From positions 90,562 to 154,561 of the forward strand of contig NZ_FNYZ01000016.1 in NCBI RefSeq assembly GCF_900109095.1: a stretch of DNA of 64,000 nt. The letters are read 5' to 3'. The translations under genes were made by a program, and so were the position numbers. Numbering within the stretch: the first letter of the stretch is position 1; the number at the start of each line of letters is the position of its first letter. Of this stretch, positions 25,960 to 35,500 are shown in pieces. Below the pieces are notes generated by a model. The model saw only the letters and a program-made list of their open reading frames with translations, searched no databases and was not told where the DNA came from. This DNA is from Sphingobium sp. AP50. Lineage in GTDB: Bacteria > Pseudomonadota > Alphaproteobacteria > Sphingomonadales > Sphingomonadaceae.

Positions 25960-28900
25960 ATGTCCGCACCTGATCTGTCTTTGCTTGCCAAACGTCGGTT
26001 CGCACCTTTGTTCGTCGTCCAGTTTCTGGGGGCGTTCAATGATAATCTGCTGAAGTTCGCCCTGCTATTTCTGGCCAATTTCGTCCTGTTCCGGGCGGAA
26101 CCGGGCAAGGCGGAGCTGCTGGCGACGATCGCGACGGGCCTGTTCATCCTGCCCTATTTCCTCTTTTCTGCGCTGGCCGGGCAGATTGCCGACGCCTGGG
26201 ACAAGGCGAAGCTGGTGCGGGCGGTCAAGGCGGCGGAAATCGTCATCATGACGATGGCGCTGATCGGCTTCTGGCTGCAATCGGTGCCGCTGCTGCTGAC
26301 CTGCCTGTTCCTGATGGGGTTGCATTCCACCATCTTCGGCCCCGTCAAATTCTCGATCCTGCCGCAGCACCTGCATCCTCAGGAGATGATGGGCGGCACC
26401 GGGCTGATCGAGGCGGGCACCTTCCTTGCGATCCTGAGCGGACAGTTGCTGGCCGGGGTGATTTCGGCGCAGACGGCGGGCCTTGTCGCGGTCGGCATTG
26501 CGTTGCTGGGGTTCCTCTCCAGCCTTGCCGTCCCGTCTGCGCCACCGGTGGCGAAGGGGCTGCGGATCGACCCCAATATATTCCGCAGCACCTGGCAGAT
26601 ATTGAAGGCGGCGCGCCATGGACGCGGGGTGTGGCTGTCCATCCTGGGGATCAGCTGGTTCTTCGGCATGGGCGCGGTGCTGCTGGCGCAATTCGCGCCA
26701 TTGGTGAGCGGCGTGCTGCATGCGAAGCAGGAAGTCGCCACGCTGTTCCTGCTGGTCTTCTCGCTGAGCGTGGCGCTGGGATCGCTGCTGGTCAATCGCC
26801 TGCTGCGTGGTGAAGTGTCGGCCCGTTTCGTGCCGCTGTCCGCGCTGGCACTGGCCGGTTGCCTGATCGATCTGTGGCTGTCGACCAGCGCCTATGTGCC
26901 GCAGGCTGGTGAAGCGAGTATCGCCGCCTTCGTCGCGTCGGCGGGAAGCTGGCGCATCCTGTTCGATCTGTTCGGCATCGCCTTTGCCGGGGGCATGTTC
27001 ATCGTGCCGCTCTATGCGATTCTTCAGACCCATGCCCCGCGCGAGGAGCGGTCGCGCACGATCGCGGCGAACAATATCGTCAATGCCGCCGTCAGCGTGG
27101 CCGTGGTGCTGGTGGTGACGCTGATGCTGGCGCGCGGCGAAAGCGTGCCCGGTGTGATCGGTACGCTGGGCTTTGCGACGCTGACCATTGCGCTGATTTC
27201 CTGCTGGCTGCTGCCCGAAACCGTTATCAAGTCGCTGTTCCGGGGGCTGTTGCGGCTGCTCTATCGGGTCGAGGTGTCGGGCGCGGAGAATATGCCGGCG
27301 GTGGGCACGCCCGCCGTGGTCGTGGTCAACCATGTGTCCTTTCTCGACGGGCTGCTGCTTGCCGCCTTCCTGCCGGGCAAGCCGACCTTTGCGGTGCATA
27401 CCCGCATTGCCAAAGCCTGGTGGATCAAGCCGTTCCTGCCGCTGTTCGACGCTTTCCCGGTCGACCCGACCAATCCGATGGCGGCCAAGGCGATGGTGAA
27501 GGCAGTGCGCGAAGGGCGGACGCTGGTGATCTTCCCGGAAGGGCGCATCACCGTGACCGGCGCGCTGATGAAGATATTCGACGGTCCCGGCATGGTCGCC
27601 GACAAGGCCGACGCGCCGATCATCCCAGTGCGCATCGACGGCGCGCAATTTACGCCCTTCTCGCGTCTGCGCGGCAAGGTGCGGTTGCGCAGCTTCCCCA
27701 AGATCAAGCTGACCGTGCTGCCGCCGCGCCGCTTCAGCATAGATGGCGAGATGACGGCGCGGGCGCGCCGTGCGATCGCAGGTCGTCGCCTCTATGACGA
27801 AATGAGCGCGATGATCTTCGCCACGTCGCGGACGGAAGAAACGCTGTTTCAGGCGCTGCTGGAGGCGCGGCATATCCATGGGGCCAAGGCGCCCGTGGTG
27901 GAGGATATCAAGCGCGAGCAGATGAGCTATGGTCGGCTGGTCGTGGGCAGTCTGGCGCTGGGTCGCCCGCTGGCGGCGCCGACTCGGCAGGGGGAGGCGG
28001 TGGGTGTATTGCTGCCCAATGTGGCGGCGGTGGTCGCAACCTTCTTCGCGTTGCAGGCGCATGGCCGGGTGCCGGCAATGCTCAACTATACGGCGGGCCT
28101 CACCAATTTGAAGGCCGCCTGCACCGCCGCGCAGATCCGCACGATCGTCACCGCGCGCGCCTTTGTCGATCAGGCGAAGCTGGGGGAGATCGTTGCTGCG
28201 CTGGAGGCCGAGGGGCTGACCATCCTGTGGCTGGAGGATATCGGCGCGACCATCGGCACGGGAGCGAAGCTGCGTGCGCTGATCGCCAGCCGCTTTGCCG
28301 GGCGGGCGCATAAGCGGTTGCGCATCGCGCCTGACGCACCGGCGGTGATCCTGTTCACCAGCGGGTCGGAGGGGCTGCCCAAGGGCGTGGTGCTGAGCCA
28401 CCGCAACCTGCTGTCCAATTGTCGCCAGCTTGCCGCGCGGATCGATTTCAACACGGCGGACATGGTGCTGAACGCGCTGCCGGTGTTCCACAGCTTCGGC
28501 CTGACCGGCGGCACATTGCTGCCGATCCTGCACGGGGTGAAGACATTGCTCTATCCCAGCCCGCTGCATTATCGGATCGTCCCCGCGCTGGCTTATGACA
28601 GCAATGCGACGATCCTGTTCGGCACCGACACCTTCCTGTCGGGCTATGCGCGGATGGCGCATGGTTATGATTTCTATTCGCTGCGCTACATCTTTGCCGG
28701 GGCCGAGCGGGTGCGGGACGAAACGCGCAAGGCCTATGCCGACAAGTTCGGCCTGCGCATATTGGAGGGCTATGGCGCGACCGAGGCGGGGCCGGTGATC
28801 GCGGTCAATACGCCGATGCATTTCCGCGCAGGGACCGTCGGCCGCCTGCTGCCGGGGATCGAGGCGAAACTGGACGATGTGCCGGGCACTATAGAGGGTG

Positions 28901-29355
28901 GCCGCCTGTCCATCCGGGGACCGAACATCATGACCGGCTATATGAAGGCCGATGCGCCGGGCGTGCTGCAACCGCCGGAGGAAGGCTGGCATGATAGCGG
29001 CGATATCGTCACCATCGATGGCGAAGGCTTCGTCACGATCCGGGGCCGCGCCAAGCGCTTTGCCAAGATTGGCGGTGAAATGGTATCGTTGCCGGCGGTG
29101 GAGGGCTATGCCGCCGCGCTCTGGCCGGATGCCGAACATGCCGTGGTCACCCGGCCGGACGCGCGTAAAGGCGAGCAACTGGTGCTGTTCACCACGAAGA
29201 AGGGTGCGAAGGCGGGCGATCTTCAGGCCTGGGGCCGCGCCAATGGCGTTACCGAACTCGCCATTCCGCGCGACATTCGGGAATTGGACGCACTGCCGGT
29301 GCTGGGCACGGGCAAGCTGGACTATGTCAGCATGAATGCGATGGCGGCGGGTTAG
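25960..29355 (+). CDS. MFS transporter-PlsC acyltransferase-AMP ligase fusion (LplT-Aas type)
   Basis: Predicted lysophospholipid salvage protein: flips lysophospholipid inward, activates a fatty acid on acyl carrier protein and re-acylates the lipid. 1131 aa from ATG 25960 (GAGGGG upstream). Domain 1, residues about 1-425: MFS transporter opening with FVVQFLGAFNDNLLKFALLF, as in LplT. Domain 2, about 430-640: PlsC acyltransferase with NHVSFLD (His458, Asp463) and FPEGRI. Domain 3, about 660-1131: AMP-binding enzyme with LFTSGSEGLPKG at about 798 and EGYGATEAGP. In E. coli the transporter (LplT) and the Aas enzyme are separate; such three-part fusions are known in other bacteria. Substrate assignment is by family. 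Confidence 0.88.
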   Translation: MSAPDLSLLAKRRFAPLFVVQFLGAFNDNLLKFALLFLANFVLFRAEPGKAELLATIATGLFILPYFLFSALAGQIADAWDKAKLVRAVKAAEIVIMTMALIGFWLQSVPLLLTCLFLMGLHSTIFGPVKFSILPQHLHPQEMMGGTGLIEAGTFLAILSGQLLAGVISAQTAGLVAVGIALLGFLSSLAVPSAPPVAKGLRIDPNIFRSTWQILKAARHGRGVWLSILGISWFFGMGAVLLAQFAPLVSGVLHAKQEVATLFLLVFSLSVALGSLLVNRLLRGEVSARFVPLSALALAGCLIDLWLSTSAYVPQAGEASIAAFVASAGSWRILFDLFGIAFAGGMFIVPLYAILQTHAPREERSRTIAANNIVNAAVSVAVVLVVTLMLARGESVPGVIGTLGFATLTIALISCWLLPETVIKSLFRGLLRLLYRVEVSGAENMPAVGTPAVVVVNHVSFLDGLLLAAFLPGKPTFAVHTRIAKAWWIKPFLPLFDAFPVDPTNPMAAKAMVKAVREGRTLVIFPEGRITVTGALMKIFDGPGMVADKADAPIIPVRIDGAQFTPFSRLRGKVRLRSFPKIKLTVLPPRRFSIDGEMTARARRAIAGRRLYDEMSAMIFATSRTEETLFQALLEARHIHGAKAPVVEDIKREQMSYGRLVVGSLALGRPLAAPTRQGEAVGVLLPNVAAVVATFFALQAHGRVPAMLNYTAGLTNLKAACTAAQIRTIVTARAFVDQAKLGEIVAALEAEGLTILWLEDIGATIGTGAKLRALIASRFAGRAHKRLRIAPDAPAVILFTSGSEGLPKGVVLSHRNLLSNCRQLAARIDFNTADMVLNALPVFHSFGLTGGTLLPILHGVKTLLYPSPLHYRIVPALAYDSNATILFGTDTFLSGYARMAHGYDFYSLRYIFAGAERVRDETRKAYADKFGLRILEGYGATEAGPVIAVNTPMHFRAGTVGRLLPGIEAKLDDVPGTIEGGRLSIRGPNIMTGYMKADAPGVLQPPEEGWHDSGDIVTIDGEGFVTIRGRAKRFAKIGGEMVSLPAVEGYAAALWPDAEHAVVTRPDARKGEQLVLFTTKKGAKAGDLQAWGRANGVTELAIPRDIRELDALPVLGTGKLDYVSMNAMAAG

Positions 29356-29366
29356 AACCTGTTTGG

Positions 29367-29390
29367 AAAATGCGCGAAAGAGCGCATTTT
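29367..29390 (+). terminator. Rho-independent terminator of the acyltransferase fusion gene
   Basis: Perfect 9-bp stem AAAATGCGC/GCGCATTTT with a 6-nt loop, 11 nt after the stop codon. The stem itself supplies the T tract. Confidence 0.8.
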
Positions 29391-29396
29391 CGATGC

Positions 29397-29476
29397 CGCA
29401 CCGGCCCATACCCCCACCCGACCACCCAACTGGAATACTATGTTTGGGCGGTCGGGTGGGGGTGTGGGCCGGTGCG
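29397..29476. repeat. Long near-perfect inverted repeat
   Basis: 34-bp arms (29397-29430 and 29443-29476) with three mismatches around a 12-nt loop; strands are C-rich and G-rich. It follows the terminator and precedes the first cobalamin riboswitch by about 100 nt. Could be a second terminator-like barrier or a dispersed palindromic repeat. Confidence 0.7.
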
Positions 29477-29580
29477 GATGCGCCGGAGGCAAGACTCTGA
29501 ATCGTCATCCGCTTGGCAAGCAGGTGATGCCGCGTTATGCCCGGCGCTGGCCGATGGGTTTACCTGTTGGCTGCCGATCG

Positions 29581-29794
29581 CGCCGGTGCCCCGTGAGGGG
29601 CTTTAAAAGGGAATGCGGTGCGGGGGGTGTTTCCTCCCAAATCCGCGGCTGTCCCTGCAACTGTAAGCGGTGAGTGCGACGCATAGGCCTTTCTGAAATA
29701 AGGAAGGCAGCCACTGGGCCGGACGCTAAATCCTGCGAGGCCCGGGAAGGCCATGCGTCAAGCGTCGACCCGCGAGCCAGGAGACCTGCCGGCG
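29581..29794 (+). promoter_or_regulatory. Cobalamin riboswitch 1 (upstream of the cobalt transporter)
   Basis: All landmarks of the AdoCbl/B12 aptamer are in order: P1 CGCCGG (29581-29586) pairing with CCGGCG (29789-29794), GGTGCC...GGGAA, the CTGTCCCTGCAACTGTAAGC core, GCCACTGG, GGGAAGGC, and GACCCGCGAGCCAGGAGACC with the B12 box. High cobalamin would be expected to switch off the downstream transporter gene. Confidence 0.93.
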
Positions 29795-29861
29795 TCTGGT
29801 CGCTCTTGCCCTGGTCCAGGGGATGGCCATGGCACGGTATCACTCCGTCTGAGCGACGAAA
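29795..29861 (+). promoter_or_regulatory. Structured segment downstream of riboswitch 1 (putative expression platform)
   Basis: Outer stem GTCGCTC (29799-29805) with GAGCGAC (29851-29857), enclosing a GGTCCAGGGGATGGCCATGG stretch and a small ACGG/CCGT hairpin. Nearly the same sequence follows riboswitch 2; differences fall mostly in the small hairpin loop. No T tract follows, so it is not an ordinary intrinsic terminator. Confidence 0.6.
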
Positions 29862-29968
29862 GAGCGGCGGGGGCCGCCTTTGGAACCGTGCGTCGGTCGC
29901 TGATGGCGTCCGGTCGATGCGCGCTGGCCCCTGTCTTGTCGCATGATGCCGGGGTGTTTCCTTTTCCC

Positions 29969-31015
29969 ATGACTGACATGTCCAAATCTTCGACGCCGCG
30001 CCTGCGGCATCGCGTGACCGGTTTGATGGCCGCGCTGATCGTGGCGAATATCGCTGTATGGCTATGGGCCTTCGGCCAGTTTCATGACCAGCCCCTGATG
30101 CTGGGGACGGCGCTGCTTGCCTGGGGGCTGGGGCTGCGCCATGCTGTCGATGCCGATCATATCGCCGCGATCGACAATGTGACGCGCAAGCTGATGCAGG
30201 ATGGGCAGCGGCCGATCACCGTCGGCTTCTGGTTCGCGATCGGCCATTCGGCGATCATCGCCATCGCCTCCGTCACGATCGCGCTGACCGCCAGCGCGCT
30301 GAGCCGGTTCGAGAGTTTTCGCGAGGTTGGCGGCATCGTCGCGACCGGGGTGTCGGCGACCTTCCTGTTCGCGATCGCTGCGATGAACCTGATGATCCTG
30401 CGGTCGGTGTGGAAGAGCTTTGCCCATGTCCGGGCGGGCGGCACCTATGTCGAGGAGGATCTGGACCTGTTGCTGGGCAATCGCGGGCTGCTGGCGCGCC
30501 TGTTCCGGCCGATGTTCCGGCTGGTCAGCCGCAGCTGGCATATGGCGCCGCTGGGTTTCATCTTTGGTCTGGGCTTCGATACCGCGACCGAGGTGGCGAT
30601 ATTGGGTCTGTCGGCCAGTCAGGCGGCCGATGGCATGGCGATCGGCACGATTTTGGTGCTGCCCGCTCTGTTCGCCGCTGGCATGGCGCTGGTCGATACG
30701 GCCGACGGGGTGGTGATGCTGGGCGCCTATGAATGGGCGTTCGTGAAGCCGATCCGCAAACTCTATTACAACATCACCATCACCCTGATTTCAGCGCTGG
30801 TCGCGATCGTCATCGGCGGGATCGAGGCGATGGCGCTGATCGGCGACAAGCTGGGGCTGGAGGGCGCGCCCTGGCGGATCGCGGCGGAACTGGGCGAGAA
30901 TTTCAACAGTCTGGGCTTTGCGATCATTGGGCTGTTCATCCTCTGCTGGCTGCTGAGCTTCGGCATTTATCGCTGGAAACGCTTTGACGAGATCGAAGTG
31001 CGGACGGCTGGCTGA
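29969..31015 (+). CDS. Nickel/cobalt transporter, NiCoT family (probably cobalt)
   Basis: Secondary inner-membrane permease of the HoxN/NixA/NhlF family. About 348 aa from ATG 29969; the frame is open further upstream through the riboswitch but those codons are not coding. The signature RHAVDADHIAAIDN begins at residue 57 and includes the metal-binding H and D residues; a second one is LGFIFGLGFDTATEVAILGL. About eight helices are visible. A cobalamin riboswitch upstream and the cob operon downstream make cobalt the likely substrate, supplying CobN. Confidence 0.88.
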   Translation: MTDMSKSSTPRLRHRVTGLMAALIVANIAVWLWAFGQFHDQPLMLGTALLAWGLGLRHAVDADHIAAIDNVTRKLMQDGQRPITVGFWFAIGHSAIIAIASVTIALTASALSRFESFREVGGIVATGVSATFLFAIAAMNLMILRSVWKSFAHVRAGGTYVEEDLDLLLGNRGLLARLFRPMFRLVSRSWHMAPLGFIFGLGFDTATEVAILGLSASQAADGMAIGTILVLPALFAAGMALVDTADGVVMLGAYEWAFVKPIRKLYYNITITLISALVAIVIGGIEAMALIGDKLGLEGAPWRIAAELGENFNSLGFAIIGLFILCWLLSFGIYRWKRFDEIEVRTAG

Positions 31016-31065
31016 ACGTCGTTGGCTTGGGCGCTGAATTGGTCTAGGGCGACGGACATTGATCG

Positions 31066-31260
31066 CGTCGGTGCCCCGCAAGGGGCTTTAAATGGGAATG
31101 CGGTGAGGGGGACTTATCCCTCAATTCCGCGGCTGTCCCTGCAACTGTAAGCGGCGAGCGCGATGCGCATGCTCTCCTTGCGAGAGCAGCCACTGGACCC
31201 CAAAAGGTCTGGGAAGGCGCGCATCAAGCCTTGACCCGCGAGCCAGGAGACCTGCCGGCG
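31066..31260 (+). promoter_or_regulatory. Cobalamin riboswitch 2 (upstream of cobW and the cob operon)
   Basis: P1 CGTCGG (31066-31071) pairs with CCGGCG (31255-31260). Core motifs GCGGCTGTCCCTGCAACTGT, GCCACTGGACC, GGGAAGGC and CCGCGAGCCAGGAGACCTGC are present. Together with riboswitch 1 it gives feedback control of both cobalt import and corrin synthesis. Confidence 0.93.
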
Positions 31261-31329
31261 TCTGGTCGCTCTTGCTCTGGTCCAGGGGATGGCCATGGCA
31301 CGGTAGTTTCTTCCGTCTGAGCGACGAAA
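31261..31329 (+). promoter_or_regulatory. Structured segment downstream of riboswitch 2 (putative expression platform)
   Basis: Outer stem GTCGCTC (31265-31271) with GAGCGAC (31319-31325) around the same GGTCCAGGGGATGGCCATGG core as after riboswitch 1. It ends 134 nt before cobW. The rest of the gap to 31462 shows no further recognisable element. Confidence 0.6.
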
Positions 31330-31462
31330 TCGTGCGGCTGGGGCTGCACGGTGCGGGATGCCGGGCGCCCTGTCGCGTCCGCCCGTCGTCGCGCGTCGGC
31401 TGGCGTCCTGATGGGACACCGGCAAGCCCCGCCTGTCGTCGTTCGGCGCGCGGGAGAGATTT

Positions 31463-32500
31463 ATGTCCGATCTGGCCAAGCTGCCGGTCACTATCGTCAC
31501 CGGCTTTCTGGGCGCGGGCAAGACCACGCTGATCAGCCATCTGATCCGCAATGCGGGCGGGCGGCGGCTGGCGGTGGTCGTCAATGAATTCGGCACCTTG
31601 GGTGTCGATGGCGACATATTGAAAAGCTGCGCCATTCCCGATTGCCCGGCGGAAAATATCGTCGAGCTGGCCAATGGCTGCATCTGCTGCACCGTCGCCG
31701 ATGATTTCATTCCCACGGTCGAGGCGCTGCTGGCGCTGGAGCCGAGCCCTGATCATATATTGATCGAAACCTCCGGGCTGGCGCTGCCCAAGCCGTTGCT
31801 CAAGGCATTCGACTGGCCGGCGATCCGGTCGCGCATCACCGTGGATGGCGTGATTGCGCTGGCCGATGCGGAGGCGGTTGCGGACGGGCGGTTTGCGCCC
31901 GATCTGGAAGCGCTGGAGGCGCAGCGTCTGGCCGATCCGGGCATCGACCATGAAACGCCTTTGTCCGAAGTGTTCGAGGATCAACTGGCCTGCGCCGACA
32001 TGGTGCTGCTGACCAAGGTGGACCTTGCCGGGCCGGAAGGCGTCGCCGCCGCGCGAGCGGTGATTGCGGCCGAGACGCCGCGTCCCTTGCCGGTGATCGA
32101 ACTGGTCGACGGGGTGATCGACCCGCGCGTGTTGCTGGGCCTGAACGCGGCGGCGGAGGATGATCTGGCGGCGCGTCCATCGCACCATGATGGCGAGGAT
32201 GATCATGAGCATGAGGATTTCGACAGCATCGTCCTGACGTTGGGCGAGATTGCCGATCCGGCCGACCTGACCGCGCGGATCGAGCGGCTGGCGCGCGAGC
32301 AGCAGATTTTGCGGGTGAAGGGCTATGCGGCCGTCGCGGGCAAGCCGATGCGCCTGCTGGTGCAGGCGGTGGGCGCGCGGGTGCGGCACCAATATGACCG
32401 GCCCTGGCGCGACGGCGAAGCGCGCGTGACGGCGCTGGTTGTGATCGCCGAGCATGATCGCATCGATGAAGTTGCGATCCGGGCTGTGCTGGAAGGCTGA
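31463..32500 (+). CDS. cobW: Cobalamin biosynthesis GTPase CobW
   Basis: G3E-family GTPase that acts as a cobalt metallochaperone for the aerobic chelatase step. 345 aa: Walker A GFLGAGKTT at about residues 14-22, metal-binding GCICC motif (CxCC) near residue 73, TKVD guanine-binding motif, a His/Asp/Glu-rich segment (PSHHDGEDDHEHEDFDS) and the CobW C-terminal domain. First gene under riboswitch 2, 9 nt before cobN. Confidence 0.93.
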   Translation: MSDLAKLPVTIVTGFLGAGKTTLISHLIRNAGGRRLAVVVNEFGTLGVDGDILKSCAIPDCPAENIVELANGCICCTVADDFIPTVEALLALEPSPDHILIETSGLALPKPLLKAFDWPAIRSRITVDGVIALADAEAVADGRFAPDLEALEAQRLADPGIDHETPLSEVFEDQLACADMVLLTKVDLAGPEGVAAARAVIAAETPRPLPVIELVDGVIDPRVLLGLNAAAEDDLAARPSHHDGEDDHEHEDFDSIVLTLGEIADPADLTARIERLAREQQILRVKGYAAVAGKPMRLLVQAVGARVRHQYDRPWRDGEARVTALVVIAEHDRIDEVAIRAVLEG

Positions 32501-32509
32501 GCTACACCG

Positions 32510-35500
32510 ATGCACGTCATCTTCCGCGAGACCCATGGGATCGAGGAAGCGGCTGTCCCGCAGGATCTGGGGCAGACGCCCGCCGATCTTGTCTTCCTGT
32601 CCTTTTCGGACAGCGATCTGGCCGCTTTTGCGGCGGGATGGCATGGCGCGCGCGGAGCGTTGCCGCCGCTGCGACTCGCCAATCTGGCGGCGCTGACGCA
32701 TCCGCTGTCGGTCGACACCTATATCGAGCGGACGTTGAGCGGGGCCAAGGCGATCCTGATCCGGCTGATCGGTGGCGCATCCTATTGGAGCTATGGCTTG
32801 CAACAGGTCGAGGCGCTGGCGCGGACGCGGGGGATCGCGCTGGCAGTGCTGCCGGGGGACGGGCGGCCCGATACGCGGCTGGAGGCTGCCTCGACCGTGC
32901 CAACTGCTGCGTTGCGGGAACTGGTGCGGCTTTGTGACGAGGGCGGCGCGGTGGCGGCGCAGGCGGCGCTGGGGCTGCTGGCGGGCGCTGCCGGACTAAG
33001 CGGGGCGGAGGCGCCGGTTGCGCCTGTGCCGATGGTTGGGGCGTGGGATGGCGATCTGGCGGCTCCGGCGGTTTTCGAAAGCCGGACGGACCGGCCGCGT
33101 ATCCTGCTGGTCTTCTATCGCTCCTATCTGACTGCGGCCGATACCCAGCCGTTCGAGGCGTTGCGGGATGCCTTTGCCGCGCGCGGTTTCGATATGGTCG
33201 GCATGTTCGCGCCGTCGCTCAAGCCGGTTGAGATACGGGATCAGATTGCCCGCTGGGTGACGGCCTATGCGCCCGCCGCGATCATCAATGCCACCGCCTT
33301 TTCCGCGCGGGGGGAGGATGGCACGACCCCGCTCGATGGGGCGGGCGTGCCGGTGTTCCAACTGGCGCTGGCGACATCGGGGCGGCAGGCTTGGCGGGAG
33401 TCGGCGCGGGGCCTGTCACCGGCCGATCTGGCCATGCATGTCGTGCTGCCCGAAGTGGATGGGCGGCTGTTTGCCGGTGTGGCCAGTTTCAAGGAAGCGC
33501 AGACGCGCGACCCGGCGCTGGAATTTGCGCGCGGCGCGCATCGGGCGGACCCGGCGAGGATTGCGGCCATTGTGGACCGGGTGGCAGCGTGGGTGTGTCT
33601 GCGCCAGCGTCCGGTGGTGGAGCGGACACTGGTGCTGATCCTGTCGACCTATCCCGGCAAGGCGCATCAAATGGCGCATGCGGTAGGGCTGGATGCGATC
33701 GCTTCGGCTGAGGCGATGCTCGGCGATCTGGCCGGGGCTGGCTATGCGGTCGAGGCGGCGGGCGATCTGGTCGCAGATATTCAGGGCGAATGTCTGACCT
33801 GGTCGCTGGGGGAGTATAGCCGCGCATTGGCATCTCTGCCTGCCGTGCTGCGCGATGATCTTCATGCGGCATGGGGAGAGCCTGAAGCCGATCCTGATGT
33901 GCGGGACGGGGCTTTCCATTTTCCGGCTGTGCGGCGCGGCGCGATGATTGTTGCGCTCCAGCCTGAACGCGGCTTCAATCATGATCGCGCTGACAGCTAT
34001 CATGACCTGTCGCGCTGTCCGCGCCATGCCTATGTGGCTTTCTATCTGTGGCTGCGGGCGCAGGGGATCGATGCGCTGGTCCATATGGGTGCGCATGGCA
34101 CGCTGGAATGGCTGCCGGGGAAGGCGGTTGCGCTGTCCGACGCCTGCTGGCCCGAAGCGCTGATCGGGCCGACGCCGGTCATCTATCCCTTCATCGTCAA
34201 CGATCCGGGTGAGGCGGCGCAGGCCAAGCGGCGTATCGGCGCGGTGACAATCGGCCATGCGCCGCCGCCGCTCGCGCCAGCAGGACGCGGGGCCGGGCTG
34301 GGGCGCATTGAGGCGCTGCTCGATGAATTTTCCAATGCCGACGGGCTTGATCCGGCGCGGCGGCAACGGTTGCAGGCGGACATTAGCGAGGAAGCGCGCG
34401 CGCTGGGGCTGGAGGCGGAACTGGGCATCGACGCCAGTCTGTCCCCGGCCGAGGCGATCAGCCGGATCGATCGTTTCGTTTGCGACGTCAAGGAAAGCCA
34501 ATATGGCGACGGCCTGCATATTTTCGGGCGGGGCGAGCAAGGCGTGGCTGAGCGCGATGGTCTGCTGGCGGCGCTGGATGGGCGGCGGGTCGCGCCGGGG
34601 CCATCGGGGTCGCCGCATCGGGGGCGGACCGATGTGCTGCCGACCGGCCGCAACCTGTTCATGGTCGATCCGCGCGCGGTGCCATCCCGCGCGGCCCATG
34701 CGCAGGGCATCCGCTTGGCCGAGGAACTGATCCGTCGTCATTTGCAGGATCATGGCGATTACCCCAAGGGGCTGGTGGTGGACCTGTGGGGATCGGCGAC
34801 GATGCGCACGGCGGGTGAGGATTATGCCATGGCGCTGCATCTGCTCGGCGCCAAGCCGGTCTGGGATTTTGCGTCGGAACGGGTGACGGGGATCGAAATC
34901 CTGCCGCTGGCGATGCTCGATCGGCCGCGTATCGACGTGACCCTGCGCGTCTCCGGCCTGTTTCGCGATGCCTTTCCGACGCTGCCCGTGCTGTTCGGGC
35001 AGGCGGTGCACGCGCTGTGCGGCAGGGATGAGCCGACCGACTGGAATCCCTTTGCGGGAACGGCGCCCGCCTCGCGCGTCTATGGGCCGCAGCCCGGCCA
35101 TTATGGGCTGAACATGGGCGATGCGGCGGAAACCTATACCGACGAAGCGCGCCGGGCTGCCGGGGAGGCATGGCTTGCTGCTTCCGCTCAGGCACTGGAC
35201 GTGGATGCGCGGGATGACGATGGCCTGCGCGCGCGTGTCGCGGCGGCGGATGCCTTTGTGCATGCGCAGGATTTGCCGGAAACCGACCTTCTGCTTGCCG
35301 CCGACTATGCCGCGCATGAAGCGGGCTTTGCCGCCGCGCAGGCGGTGGTCGGGGGCAAGGCGGCGCTTTATCATCTCGACGCGCGTGATCCGGCGCGGCT
35401 GGCGGCGCGGCCGCTGACCGAGGAGATCGCCCGCGTGGTGCGCGCGCGGGCCGCCAATCCCGGCTGGGTGGACGGCATGATGCGCCATGGCTTTCGCGGC

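Noticed and set aside
26065..29508. 1147-codon open frame on the minus strand opposite the LplT-Aas fusion
   Set aside because: It mirrors a well-recognised gene, is extremely rich in His/Arg/Gln and has no family motif; such frames are expected opposite high-GC genes with G/C third positions.
29753..29968. N-terminal extension of the cobalt transporter from an upstream ATG
   Set aside because: The extra codons overlap the riboswitch P1/B12 box and the structured module and encode no recognisable peptide.
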